NCBI GenBank assembly: GCA_933228675.1 | Contig: OW121740.1 | Location: forward strand, 58,715,000 to 58,778,999 | Length of the DNA: 64,000 nt | Reading direction: 5' to 3' | From: Stomorhina lunata | Lineage: Eukaryota > Arthropoda > Insecta > Diptera > Rhiniidae | In this document: piece after piece, positions 21,114-30,681 of the stretch | Numbering within the stretch: position 1 is the first letter of the stretch | Layout of the letters: each line of letters starts with the position of its first letter | Made by a program: the position numbers and the translations under genes | The notes under the pieces: model-generated | The model's input: the letters and a program-made list of their open reading frames with translations, nothing else | Told to the model about the DNA's origin: nothing | Databases searched by the model: none

Positions 21114-21545
21114 TTAAGGGGGAAAATTTGCCACGCCCATAAAAAAATCTAGATCTGATGGAAAAAAACCGACAACGGATCTGAGTTTAGCGCATCAAGA
21201 TCCATATAGTCCGCATAGTTTTATTAAAAGGAAAGACAAAAAATGAATTTTTGCAGAGCAGTGTAACCTTTGCAGAAGCTGTGGAGACGAGGAGGAGAAT
21301 AAATTGATGAAACATCTTCTATGCACTTGCCCTAGCAAACAGTAGGGGATTCATTTTGGGTTCAACTTTCTTAAGCTACCAAGACGATTTGGCTGGTGTT
21401 GATATCTGCCGACTTAAGAGCTTTTTAAAGCGTTCAACAAACGAAGCAAGTGATATGTTATTTCACTACCTTCTATGTATCACAATGGACTTTATAGTCT
21501 AGTGAGTCTGTGTTTTATTTTTCAGACTACCACTCTAACCTAACA

Positions 21546-21960
21546 TGAACAGACTTGCAGTTTAAAAGAAACCGCTGTGTGACGCGTGACAGAAGAGTTT
21601 ATATGGGAGCTATGGTCAAATATAAGCCGCAAATATACTGAAATTTGTGGCCAAAAACTCAATTCCGGAAAGTGAGACCTATGGCAGGTACCAAAAATAA
21701 TGAACCGACTTAGACAAAATTCAAATGCTATAATCTGTACCAAATTTCTTTAGAATTTGCGACCTGTACTTTGATTAGAAGGTTTACATGGGAGTTCAGC
21801 CAGCCAAGCAGCCATCGGACGGACTGGCATCCTTAATTGTCGGGAAGTGATTCTTAGTCTATTAGTATACTTAAAGGCAGGTCTAAGACCAATATTTCTA
21901 TGCGTTACATACATCAGCACAAACTTATAATACACACACCCCAAAACCATAAAAATTATT
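21546..21960 (-). mobile_element. HINE/DINE-like repeat R6, truncated
   Basis: Minus-strand fragment of the R family. It starts within agaagagtttatatgggagc, then tatggtcaaat, caattccggaaagtgagacc and tatggcaggtacc. The head side carries cgttacatacatcagcacaa then acttataatac at about 21900-21935. Both terminal hairpins are lost. Confidence 0.65.
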
Positions 21961-22074
21961 AAGATATCCAAGGCCTAATCGCTAAAAATTCTCAAAATAT
22001 TCTAAAAACAGGGATTATCGTTAAAATATAAAAGCCACTATATCTCGAAAACTGGCGTATTTAAATGAAAGTCG
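21961..22074. other. Short unassigned spacer
   Basis: Nothing recognised. Confidence 0.35.
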
Positions 22075-22225
22075 AGAATGATCCCGAGGGAGCTCGTAGA
22101 AGAGGACGACCAAAGAAAATCTATCAAATCTTGGAGAATATGTGCACAAGATCGAAGAGCATGGAGTATTAAAATATGCTTGACCTTTGACCTAAACAGT
22201 TTGTAATATAAGTCATTTAAGTAAG
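22075..22225 (+). pseudogene. LINE family B 3' end
   Basis: Reads RRRGRPKKIYQILENMCTRS-like C-terminus, a stop, then tttgacctaaacagtttgta and the tail aagtaagtaagtaa. The RRGRPKK motif is typical of LINE C-termini. The TAAG-repeat tail recurs in other family B copies in the window. Confidence 0.75.
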
Positions 22226-22420
22226 TAAGTAATATCTCGAAAACTGGCTATAACAAACAATTACAGATTTGTAATAAGTCTGAATTATAAAAATAAGATA
22301 CATTTTAAAAATACATTCCAAAAATTTGTATTTGCTGTGTAGTGTAATTTGAGTCAATAGGTTTATGATTATGGCGATTTTTGAATTCAATATTTAATCT
22401 AATTTTTTGCGAAATATAGT

Positions 22421-22556
22421 CAGGCGTCTTTGGAGAGAAATAAGACGCGGGCTAGAATAAGTATCCTTTGACAGAGTAACATGACAATCAGGCGTCTTTG
22501 GAGAGAAATAAGACGCGGGCTAGAATAAGTATCCTTTGACAGAGTAACATGACAAT
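22421..22556 (+). repeat. Perfect 68-bp tandem duplication
   Basis: Two identical 68-bp units, 22421-22488 and 22489-22556, each starting caggcgtctttggagagaaa and ending gtaacatgacaat. Lack of any difference points to a recent duplication or an assembly artefact. Confidence 0.95.
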
Positions 22557-23464
22557 CCCCAGACTTTACTATGATCAATAACTCAGTCACTAACGCTCAC
22601 GCACTCATCTCACTGGTAGTGTGAGCTACTTTAACTATAATATAACTACGAGAGTGACTGCCAGTGCCACAAATTCTACTATGACTACGAGTACAACTGC
22701 TGCTATTTATCATACACGTATCGTATCGTCGTAGTACATATGTAAGAATGTTTCGCTAATGTTGTTGCCGTTCAATGGCATGAATGGTTCTAAAAGTTAA
22801 ATATATTTTTGTTGCTATTTTTTTTTTAAGTTTTGTTGTACATTAGAAGATGGACGGTCGAATGTTTGGTATGAGACGACTGACTAGTATGGGGTCATCA
22901 AACTATGACGTTGTCTGTCGTTGTAGCCGTCGTCATAGTCGTTAAATGGTTTATAGTTTTTTTTTTTTGTATTACGAGTATTAAACAATAACTACGAAAA
23001 AAAAAGAATTAATAATGAAAACTATTCTTCAGAAAGTAGTTTAAGAAGTTGAGTTTAAGCTCAATTATGAGCAGCAAACAGAAATGACAAAAGTTAATGT
23101 ACAAAATTGAATTGAACAACTAGATATTATGACAAATGAAATAAATTATGGATTCTTGGAGAGCAGAAAAAAAAATGTTAAGAAAACTATTTTTAAATAT
23201 GAGAAAGTTTAGTTTCATGTCATTAAAAAATGTTGGTTTAAATAATTCGAAAAATTGCCAAACCCTACATGTTTAGTTTTTGCACCAACTAAAGCAATTA
23301 ATTGTAGATTTTTGTTTGCAAAAATTTTAGAACTTATAAAATGGGGTCATAGAATATTGCTAATTTTGTTTGTTTAAAATATTAGAGAACCTAAAACTTT
23401 AAAAAACACTACCCGGAAGGAATGTGCATTGTTGGTATTTAAAATATTTTAGAATCGCTTTTGG
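22557..23464. other. Unassigned stretch
   Basis: Less AT-rich at 22560-22760 (repeated tcactaacgctcacgcactc, cgtcgtag motifs), then AT-rich. No open frame or recognised repeat. Could be unique host DNA. Confidence 0.35.
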
Positions 23465-24760
23465 TAAAGAGTGCTCTAAATAAAATTTGTAGTAGGATTT
23501 TCTTAAATAAAAATCAAACCTTTTAATATAAAAACTCTACAAAATACGCAAATATAATGACATATTATACAAAATCATTTATCATTAAAATGTTTACTTA
23601 GTACTCGGGATTTGCAAAATTATCGACTTTTTTCGGAAACCCTCCTATTAAAGATTTTACAGTTGCTTCTGATACCTTTTTGGAGCATGTGTTCCACCTG
23701 CGCTTAAAATCGGACATGTTCTTGGAAATCTTTCCTGTGTTCTTCAATTCCTTTTTTACCAGAGCCCAAAACCTTTCCACAGGCCGATGTTCTGGACAGT
23801 CAGGTGGATTTGCCTCTCGTGGTACAAAAATGACATTATTCTTTGAGTACCGCTCAAGTGCCTTTTTTCCATAATGGCATGATGCCTAATTGGGCCAAAA
23901 AAATGTAGTCACTCTGTGCTCTCTTTAAAAGGGTAACAACCATTTTTGTAGGCACTCCTTTATATAAATTTCTGTGTTTATTGTGCCAGATGCCACAAAT
24001 ACTTTACTTCTTTTGCCACAACTGCAAATAGCTTGCCACACGAGAAACTTCTTAGGGAATTTCGTTTTTTTGTGCGAAACTCTTGCCGAACATTGCCCCG
24101 TTTATCAGCAACATAAAAATCTTGATCAGGAAGTTGAGAAAAGTCTGCCAGTACGTATGTTTCATCATCCATCACACAACAGGTGTATTTTTTTATAAAA
24201 TCAGACTTCAATTTTTTCGCTCGTTTTTTTGCTTCTAAGTTCTTTATAGCATTGCGATCTGGAACCTTTTGGACTTTGTATGTCTTCAGTCCAGCATAAG
24301 CTTTGACTCTATGTGCAAAATTCGTAGAACATTTCACCGTACGAGCTGCTTTTCTTGAAGAAGTGTTAGGCGCTCTTCGAAAGAGTCGCTCGACTTCTTT
24401 TGCCTTACCAATATCTGTAGGACCTTTTTTCCTCCCTGATCCAGGTTTTCTTTCAATGCTCAGGTTTTCCTTATACCGTCTGATGGCATTAGAAACCGTT
24501 CTAGGGTCAACTTTCAAATTTTTAGCTATTTTTTTAAAAGTCCATGACGGATTTTTTTGAAAAGTTTTAATTATATTTTCACGAACTTTTTTTTCGCAGT
24601 CCATTTTGATTGAAATAACTATTGGAAATTAATAATTTTTAAAATAATAGTATCTGACATATCTATAGAAACTAACTTGATCAAAAAATAAATTATTTCT
24701 TGCACTATGGATAAATTTTGTCTAAAATAGTAAATGCATATTTTTTTAGAACACTCTTTA
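23465..24760 (-). mobile_element. Tc1/mariner DD37E-type element, copy B
   Basis: TA at 23465-23466 and 24759-24760, with the family termini aagagtgctctaaataaaat on the left and the inverse of aagagtgttct on the right. Reverse orientation relative to copies A, D and E. Confidence 0.95.
23598..24604 (-). pseudogene. Tc1/mariner transposase, copy B (broken)
   Basis: The first about 180 residues are open from MDCEKKVREN: an N-terminal helix-turn-helix region, the GSGRKKG basic motif, a second DNA-binding helix set and the MDDETYV catalytic Asp. A 4-bp deletion near 24066 then shifts the frame. Farther on, the second catalytic Asp codon has become Asn and the next codon is a stop (near 23885-23892). 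These changes would abolish activity even if the frame were intact. The PELRP segment with the third acidic residue (now MERFW after a change) remains readable. Confidence 0.9.
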
Positions 24761-24942
24761 TTAGGAAATCCAATAGGAAAACATCCTTGAAAAACTTATT
24801 TATTTAGCAAAAGATGTTAATTTTTTAAGAAACTTCTATATTTAGAGAAGTAAAGGGAACTTACGCTTATGCAAATTTGAGATAATTTAAAAAACTACTT
24901 AGTGTGTTCTCGCTTCATCAAGTGTGTTTCATAGCGAATAAT
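24761..24942. other. Short unassigned spacer
   Basis: Nothing recognised. Confidence 0.35.
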
Positions 24943-25211
24943 TTAAGGTAGAAGGCCAATGCACGCGGCAAGCGGCTGCGGGTGGCAATCAGCTATTTTT
25001 GATTTGTCAAATTTGAAGCGGCGATAGAAAAAAATTGAACTTTGTTCTACTTTTCCGCGCGGTAGATTTTTTCAGTGCTGCCAGATTTAATTATATCCTA
25101 CTCAAATATATTTTTACATGAATATTTTTGTAAAAAAACGCACATTTTATGTACTGGCAATATTACGACCGCCCGCAGCCGCATGCCGCGTGTATTGGCC
25201 TTGTACCTTTA
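24943..25211. mobile_element. MITE with ~45-bp GC-rich inverted termini
   Basis: Left terminus aaggtagaaggccaatgcac then gcggcaagcggctgcggg; the inverse of the right terminus reads aaggtacaaggccaatacac then gcggcatgcggctgcggg. The match extends about 40 bp with few changes. TTTAA-like sequence flanks both sides. The GC- and CpG-rich ends stand out from the AT-rich surroundings. No coding capacity. Superfamily not determined. Confidence 0.8.
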
Positions 25212-25522
25212 ATTTGTGGCGGAGAATTTCCAAACAATTTTGAGAGTGTGTCGACGGAATTTATTTGCCTATAACTAGTTATAGCAAATGAATTGTTTGC
25301 CCCCGGCTGATTTAGAGCCAAAACTTGCATCAAAACTAGAAAACTATGACCTTGATTTTATTAGCTATTTAGTTTTGACAAAAGATTGTTGAAAATTGAT
25401 CTTGTAAGAAAGTTAGGACCTAACAAAACAGACATTAAAGTAAAGCCCATGGAGAGATCGCCAAATTTAATACTTTTTACAAAACAACTCATTTTATTTC
25501 AGTACAAATTTTCAAATTTGAA
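25212..25522. other. Unassigned stretch
   Basis: No gene or repeat recognised. Confidence 0.35.
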
Positions 25523-25632
25523 TAGCCCAGTTCACATTCCGTTGCAAATAGTCTAGCATTTGCAAATCGTAATGGAAAATTTTTAATTTGCTACACCGAT
25601 TTGCTAATTTCAATGGATTGTGAACTGGGCTA
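25523..25632. mobile_element. 110-bp MITE, TAGCCCAGTTCACA termini
   Basis: Perfect 14-bp inverted ends TAGCCCAGTTCACA and TGTGAACTGGGCTA. If the outer TA is the target duplication, this is a Tc1/mariner-type MITE. Internal tagtctagcatttgcaaat is shared with the repeat at 8736-8852. Confidence 0.85.
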
Positions 25633-25923
25633 ATATTTTTTCATGAATCGTTAGAAATTTTTTAAAATATAAAACGAATCTGGAAAAAATTTAAATTTAA
25701 AAACACTCTATCTGTTATACTAAAAAAAAGCTAGGGAACGAAATTGTATTAAAAGTAATTGATTTCGATAGATAACAATACAACTAATACAAATCTGAAA
25801 GAAATTTTTTAATTTTGTATTTTTTTGCTACCGAAAGTAGTTGTTCAAAAACATTTTTGGTGGCTTTACAAAAAAAAGGTCATAAAAAATCCAGTTTTTC
25901 GAAATTAGATTTAAAATTCAGTA
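25633..25923. other. Unassigned AT-rich spacer
   Basis: Nothing recognised. Confidence 0.4.
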
Positions 25924-26306
25924 TTAACCCTTAAGCGAACACCAAAACGTATCTGCATAAGCGAACCCCAGGGCCTGGCTGGGACTTCTTATATTTTGTA
26001 TGAATTTAATAGGATTTTTACAAAATTTCCAAAAGAATCTTGTGTTGCCTTTTACATTATCTTTGTTCTTACAAATAACATACTTGGATTTGTTTTTTAA
26101 GACCACAGGACCGATTTCTTGCCTCAAAATGGGTTTAGGTTCCTATGAAAAATTAAAAACTATTATATATTCTAATTAATTCAATTTGCTTTACCTAAAT
26201 GGTTTTATTTCGAAAAGCTTCTAGTCCCAATCTACTAACAAAATTGACCGTAACACTTTTTGCAGCTCTCAAAGACGATTTAAAAAGTTTTCATACTTTT
26301 GTCATA

Positions 26307-26430
26307 TTACGGTTGTCGAATCTATAATTTTGACTACGGCAGTTGGTACTAGATCATTGAAATTGTGTTGTTTTCTTTAATCTAGTACTAACTGTCGTAG
26401 TCGAAGTCATTTATTCGACAACCGCAATTA
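26307..26430. mobile_element. Hairpin MITE nested in piggyBac
   Basis: Left arm ggttgtcgaat...gactacggcagttggtact and right arm agtactaactgtcgtagtc...attcgacaacc are inverted copies around a loop of about 25 bp. The whole 124-bp unit could fold on itself. No target duplication was certain (TTA/ATTA at the edges). Confidence 0.7.
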
Positions 26431-26529
26431 GACTAATTATATAAGCTTTGCCATTACGTTAAAAATATTGTAAAAAAGTGCCAAGGTTCATTTGTTCGAT
26501 TTGTTTAAGGGTATATTTTTCAAGCATTT

Positions 26530-26880
26530 TGTGATTTACTAATGCGGCAAAACTAAGACAAATAGCCAATTATCTATTACATAAATCTAAAGTTGTAAAA
26601 AAGATATCAAAGATGATTGTTCTTCCAGATCCTTTGTATCGCACTGCAAGACGCATGAGCACGTTTTCACCCTGCTTTTCTGTTCGAATTTCTCCATAAT
26701 GTTGTGGATATATTACCTTTCATCACATGTCCACCCTATTTTTATTTCAGATATAACAGGTTTCGATAGAATATACTGGGTGAGCAAAAACTCATTGTTG
26801 CGCCCGCCGCAAATTTACGTACCTTTGAGATCATCCAGCTCTTCCATAGTCATTGGATTCAAAATCTGCTGTTTCTCCTT
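26530..26880 (-). pseudogene. piggyBac transposase remnant
   Basis: Minus-strand readings from 26880 downwards give MTMEELDDLKG, then a short unaligned gap, then SKPVISEIKIGWTCDE (equivalent to the SKPAKYGIK.WWLCD core), then GSGRTIIFDIFFTTLDLCNR. The last matches the piggyBac motif around the D-N-F-F catalytic strand, with its aspartate still present. Frameshifts and stops separate these blocks and a large part between the first two is deleted. The C-terminal Cys-rich region may survive faintly near 25950-26100 (VICKNK...WKFCKN). Non-functional. Confidence 0.8.
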
Positions 26881-27175
26881 ATCATTTTCATTTGAAAAAT
26901 CATTAACATTTTGATTTTATTTGCTGCATTCTCTATATAATAGTATAGGGGCTGGCTGGGCCCTGGTGTTACAAACATGAACAAAAATTTTAGGAGAGTA
27001 ATTACCACGACCACAGATAAGAAGTTGTAGGTTTTTTTAAATTTTTTTTTGTACAAAACACCTTCATTGAGGAACTCGTAAAAGGCTATGGCGCTCCGCC
27101 TAAGGTATCTTAGTAAAAAACTATAAAAATCTTCAAAAATGCCTGACCAGGCCCTGGTGTTCGATTAAGGGTTAA

Positions 27176-27511
27176 TTTAGTCATGTTTTGTAGAATAGAA
27201 TTTGGACGTTTTTGTTTTTTTTTTTTTTAATTTGCCAAATTTTAATTTAACCCTGCTATGATGTTAGGGTCTTTTGATGACCCAAATCGTATTTAACATT
27301 ACCGTATTTCTAACTGGTGGAATATATTTGAAAGTTCTTATTACTCAGTGCACCTATTGTTGAAATATATTGAATTCAATTATTTTTATCACTATTTTAG
27401 GCTTTGACAATTTTTTATTGCAATTGCATACACATATGATGTTGGGGTCATTTTATGACCCTCTATCATTTTTGTAATATGAATAATAGATATATAATGT
27501 AATATGTCTTA
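27176..27511. other. Spacer with two GGGTC...GACCC hairpin repeats
   Basis: gatgttagggtcttttgatg with gaccc (about 27260-27285) and gatgttggggtcattttatg with gaccc (about 27437-27462) are direct repeats, each able to fold. The first is preceded by TTAACCCTGC, which would suit a piggyBac-type terminus, but no partner end is found. Confidence 0.45.
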
Positions 27512-28812
27512 TAAAGAGTGCTCTAAATAAAATTTGTAGTTGGATTTTCTTAAATAAAAATCAAACCTTTTAATATAAAAACTCTACAAAATACGCAAAT
27601 ATAATGACATATTATACAAAATCATTTAGCATTAAAATGTTTACTTAGTACTCGGGTTTTGCAAAATTATCGACTTTTTTCGAAAACCCTCTCATTAAAG
27701 ATTTTACAGTTGCTTCTGATACTTTTTTGGAGCATGTGTTCCACCTGCGCTTAAAATCGGACATGTTCTTGGAAATCTTTCCTGTGATCTTCAATTCCTT
27801 TTTTACCAGAGCCAATACCTTTTCACAGGCCGAAGTTCTGGACAGTTAGGCGGATTTGCCTCTCGTGGTACAAAAATGACATTATTCTTTGAGTACCACT
27901 CAAGTGCCTTTTTTCCATAATGGCATGATGCCAAATCGGGCCAAAAAAATGTAGTCACTCTGTGCTCTCTTAAAAAGGGTAACAACCGTTTTTGTAGGCA
28001 CTCCTTTATATAAATTTCTGTGTTTATTGTGCCAGATGCCACAAATACTTTACTTCTTTTGCCACAACTGCAAATAGCTTGCCACACGAGAAACTTCTTA
28101 GGGAATTTTGTTTGTTTTTTGTGCGAAACTCTTGCCGAACATTGCCCCGTTTATCAGCAACATAAAAATCTTGACCAGGAAGTTGAGAAAAGTCTGCCAG
28201 TACGTATGTTTCATCATCCATCACACAACAGGTGTATTTTTTTTATAAAATCAGACGTCAATTTTTTCGCTCGTTTTTTTGCTTCTAAGTTCTTTATAGC
28301 ATTGCGATCTGGAACGTTTTGGACTTTGTATGTCTTCAGTCCAGCATAAGCTTTGACTCTATGTGCAAAATTCGTAGAACATTTCACCGTACGAGCTGCT
28401 TTTCTTAAAGAAGTGTTAGGCGCTCTTCGAAAGAGTCGCTCGACTTCTTTTGCCTTACCAATATCTGTAAGACCTTTTTTTCCTCCCTGATCCAGGTTTG
28501 CTTTCAATGCTCAGGTTTTCCTTATACCGTCTGATGGCATTAGAAACCGTTCGAGGGTCAACTTTCAAATTTTTAGCTATTTTTTTAAAAGTCCATGACG
28601 GATTTTTTTAAAAAGTTTTAATTATATTTTCACGAACTTTTTTTTCGCAGTCCATTTTGATTGAAATAAGTATTGAAAATTAATAATTTCTAAAATAATA
28701 GTATCTGACATATCTATAGAAACTAACTTGATCAAAAAATAAATTATTTCTTGCACTATGGATAAATTTTGTCTAAAATAGTAAATGCATATTTTTTTTA
28801 GAACACTCTTTA
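27512..28812 (-). mobile_element. Tc1/mariner DD37E-type element, copy C
   Basis: TA at 27512-27513 and 28811-28812 with family termini. Minus orientation. Nearly full length (1301 bp). Confidence 0.95.
27645..28654 (-). pseudogene. Tc1/mariner transposase, copy C (broken)
   Basis: Frames cover most of the protein but shift several times: at the poly-T near 28490, again near 28240, and by a lost base near 27811. The catalytic glutamate of the RPVERYW block has become lysine (RPVKRYW), so the third acidic residue is lost. The second aspartate (WPDLASCHYGK) is retained. Confidence 0.9.
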
Positions 28813-28840
28813 TTATATGTGTTTTGCATTTGTTTTTTGT

Positions 28841-29163
28841 TAACCGCCGTGGTATAGCAGGTTAGTCATCCGCTTAGCATACCATAGGTCCCAAGTTCGA
28901 TTCCTGGCCAGACCCACTTGAAAAAAAAATTAAAATTTTCAAAAAAGCGGTTTACTTCATAACTCACTCAGCTAGTCCCGTTTATTTAAGTATTTGGCTA
29001 TGTAAAACTTATCTAACCAATGCATTTACCGTTCGGAGTCGGAGTTAAAACGTCCCTTTCAATGAGTTTAAAAATGGAATCTGATGCAGCTCATTGTCTG
29101 AGAGAAGCACCCTTTGTTCCAATTGGAATGTTGTATGTTTTACATGAAAAAAGAAAAAAATAA
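28841..29163 (+). mobile_element. tRNA-derived SINE, copy 1
   Basis: The head holds an A-box-like tagcaggttagtca and a B-box agttcgattcc. The middle cgcttagcatac resembles the anticodon arm of tRNA-Ala(AGC). The unrelated body follows (agctag, ggctatgtaaaactt, cggagttaaaacg, tcattgtctgagagaagcac, ccaattggaatgttgt) and an A-rich tail (gaaaaaagaaaaaaataac). The same body occurs at 30117-30408, with a weak relative at 57230-57375. Layout of a Pol III-type SINE. Confidence 0.8.
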
Positions 29164-29282
29164 CGCATGGTTGTAGAAAGAGAGTCAACAAAAACCCTTT
29201 GTGATCAGAACAAAACGGAAAAGGTGCAAATTTTGAGCGTAAAAAAGACCTTTATTGAGTGCATGACTTGCAAAAAACTTGT
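29164..29282. other. Short spacer between SINE and LINE
   Basis: Nothing recognised. Confidence 0.35.
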
Positions 29283-29668
29283 TGCTCTTCTTCTTTCTTC
29301 TGTTATCCATGACTCCCAGTGGAGCATAGAGCCTCAACCATCCTTTTATATCGAACTCTATTGCGAGATGTTAGGCATACATCGTTCCATGAATAGTTTG
29401 CTGCTTGTAACTCCGCATCAATTGAGTTTCTCCACATTCTAGCAGGTGCACCAACACGACGGCCTCTTCCTTGTGGATTCCAACGAAGCGCTTGTCGAGC
29501 AATGTTGGTAGTTGGCCTTCGAAGTGTGTGGCCTATCCACCGCCATTTCCGTTGACATGCCTTTATAGAAGAAGGGATTTGGTTTGTAGCGTTTGGTAGA
29601 TCTTCATTTCTTATGCGATTTGGCCACCATATATTAAGGATTTGTTTGCAAAGGTTAGTAGGCGCTTA
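29283..29668 (-). pseudogene. LINE family A C-terminus and 3' end
   Basis: The minus strand is open for about 120 codons without an ATG start: an ILNIWWPNRIRNEDLP block, then KWRWIGHTLRRPTT, ALRWNPQGRGRR, NYSWNDVCLTSRNRVRYKRM and VEALCSTGSHG, then a stop at 29303-29305 and a tail of gaagaa repeats. These are the C-terminal motifs of a common insect LINE. The upstream RT part lies at 32153-32420 on the same strand; a hAT-like element (29677-32152) separates them. The frame being still open suggests this is the youngest LINE in the window. Confidence 0.85.
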
Positions 29669-30116
29669 TCGATGGCTAGGGATGAAACGATACCGCCATG
29701 GTATCGATACTTTTACTCGATACAGTATCAGTTTCAATGTATCGATACCTACTCAGCATCGCAATAAAATTATCGATACTTACTTGTATCGGTCAAAATA
29801 AACTTAATAAATATTGTCACTAGTGAATGTTTTTTTTTCCCAAAAAATTTACACCCAAGAAGCTTTTTCCGTTTGTACAAAAATGCAGATACATTTGATA
29901 TCCTTTTAGAAAATTAAAATTTTACACTGTGATATTTGTCATATAACAATTTTTTAAAGTGTGTAAAAGTAGGAACTTTATAATATGGCGCTAAATCTTT
30001 AGCAACCTTAAAAATCCTTCTCATTTAACGACATTGAAAGGCCACATATTTCTGCATATGAGATATAATATACACTTAGATATATTTATATTGCTAAATT
30101 TTCTTCTGAAAAACCA

Positions 30117-30408
30117 GAGATCCCAAGTTCGATCCCCGGCCAGACCCACTTGAAAAATATAGTAAATAAAGTTAAAAAAAAAAAAAAATTCATAACTCAG
30201 CTAGCCACTGTTTACTCTAACCTATTAGGCTATGTAAAACTTCTATAACGAATTTGCAGTTCAGAGCCGGAGTTAAAACGTTGGTCACTTTCAATGAGTT
30301 TAAATTAGAAAGGATGCAGGGATACTTCTCTCATTGTCTGAGAGAAGTACATCTTGTCTCAATTGGAATGTTGTGGGAATTACGTTCGTACGTACCTCTG
30401 AAAAAAGG
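30117..30408 (+). mobile_element. tRNA-derived SINE, copy 2 (5' truncated)
   Basis: Begins within the tRNA part (gatcccaagttcgatccc, B box kept, A box lost), followed by the body shared with 28841-29163. It sits inside the hAT-type element. Confidence 0.75.
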
Positions 30409-30681
30409 AAACAACCTACTTATATATCAAATGTTTGTGTCATGTTTAATCTCGCCTTTGCTTTAATATAGTCACAATTTAATTAAACCTAAACTTACCC
30501 CCTTATTCACTAAAACGCACGATGCTTTGTAAAATAAGAACTTAAAATTTGGAATATTTTCCATACAAAATTTTCCCAAACATCTTGTTTCCGTCCTTGT
30601 GAATCAGGACCTTTATTTGTAACAATTAATTTAATTTTTTAATTAATTAAAATGAAATTTTCTTTTAAACGACTCCGCGAT

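Larger units (their letters stand above)
20340..21275. mobile_element. Inverted-repeat (foldback-like) element inside LINE C
   Basis: Left arm (about 20340-20580) and right arm (about 20806-21275, minus the MITE) are inverted copies. Shared parts include cactgctctgca, ccttttaataaaactatg, gatgcgctaaactcagatcc, gacaacgga/tccgttgtc, the gtacggagacctatttcgtc stretch and gagaacgactcatccgattt. Arms are interrupted by a loop of about 225 bp without coding potential. The element splits the LINE between TTNNTALQ and CRSCGD. Its right arm holds a piggyBac-type MITE. Confidence 0.75.
19305..21545 (+). pseudogene. LINE family C: RT thumb, RNase H and Cys-finger fossil
   Basis: The order on plus, across frameshifts, follows a LINE pol. 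First LGVMLNKKLDRP, then AIGKQWGLKPR, then a PIMLYGIVVWWKAL block (RT thumb, about 19445-19495). RNase H follows: FYTEGSK near 19755, a QAKILAIRETVEWLRYNA-like stretch, VSDSQAAIKSL (about 19925), then WVPGHRNI...RADELARLPI (about 20010-20070). After an insertion comes CRSCGDEEENKLMKHLLCTC (about 21270-21335), the C-terminal zinc-finger-like end. The 3'UTR ends with cacaatggac and ctaacctaac near 21540. An inverted-repeat element (about 20340-21275) interrupts it, and a 38-bp piece of another LINE sits at 19711-19748. The domain set fits the jockey/I group with RNase H. Confidence 0.8.
25928..27171 (-). mobile_element. Degenerate piggyBac element
   Basis: TTAA flanks at 25924-25927 and 27172-27175; termini CCCTTAAGCGAACACCA and the inverse of TGGTGTTCGATTAAGGG match at all but one or two positions. 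Subterminal blocks with ccagggcctggctggg and its relatives occur near both ends. The 1244-bp body is shorter than autonomous piggyBac elements (about 2.4 kb) and contains piggyBac transposase remnants on the minus strand. A hairpin MITE (26307-26430) is nested within. Confidence 0.88.
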
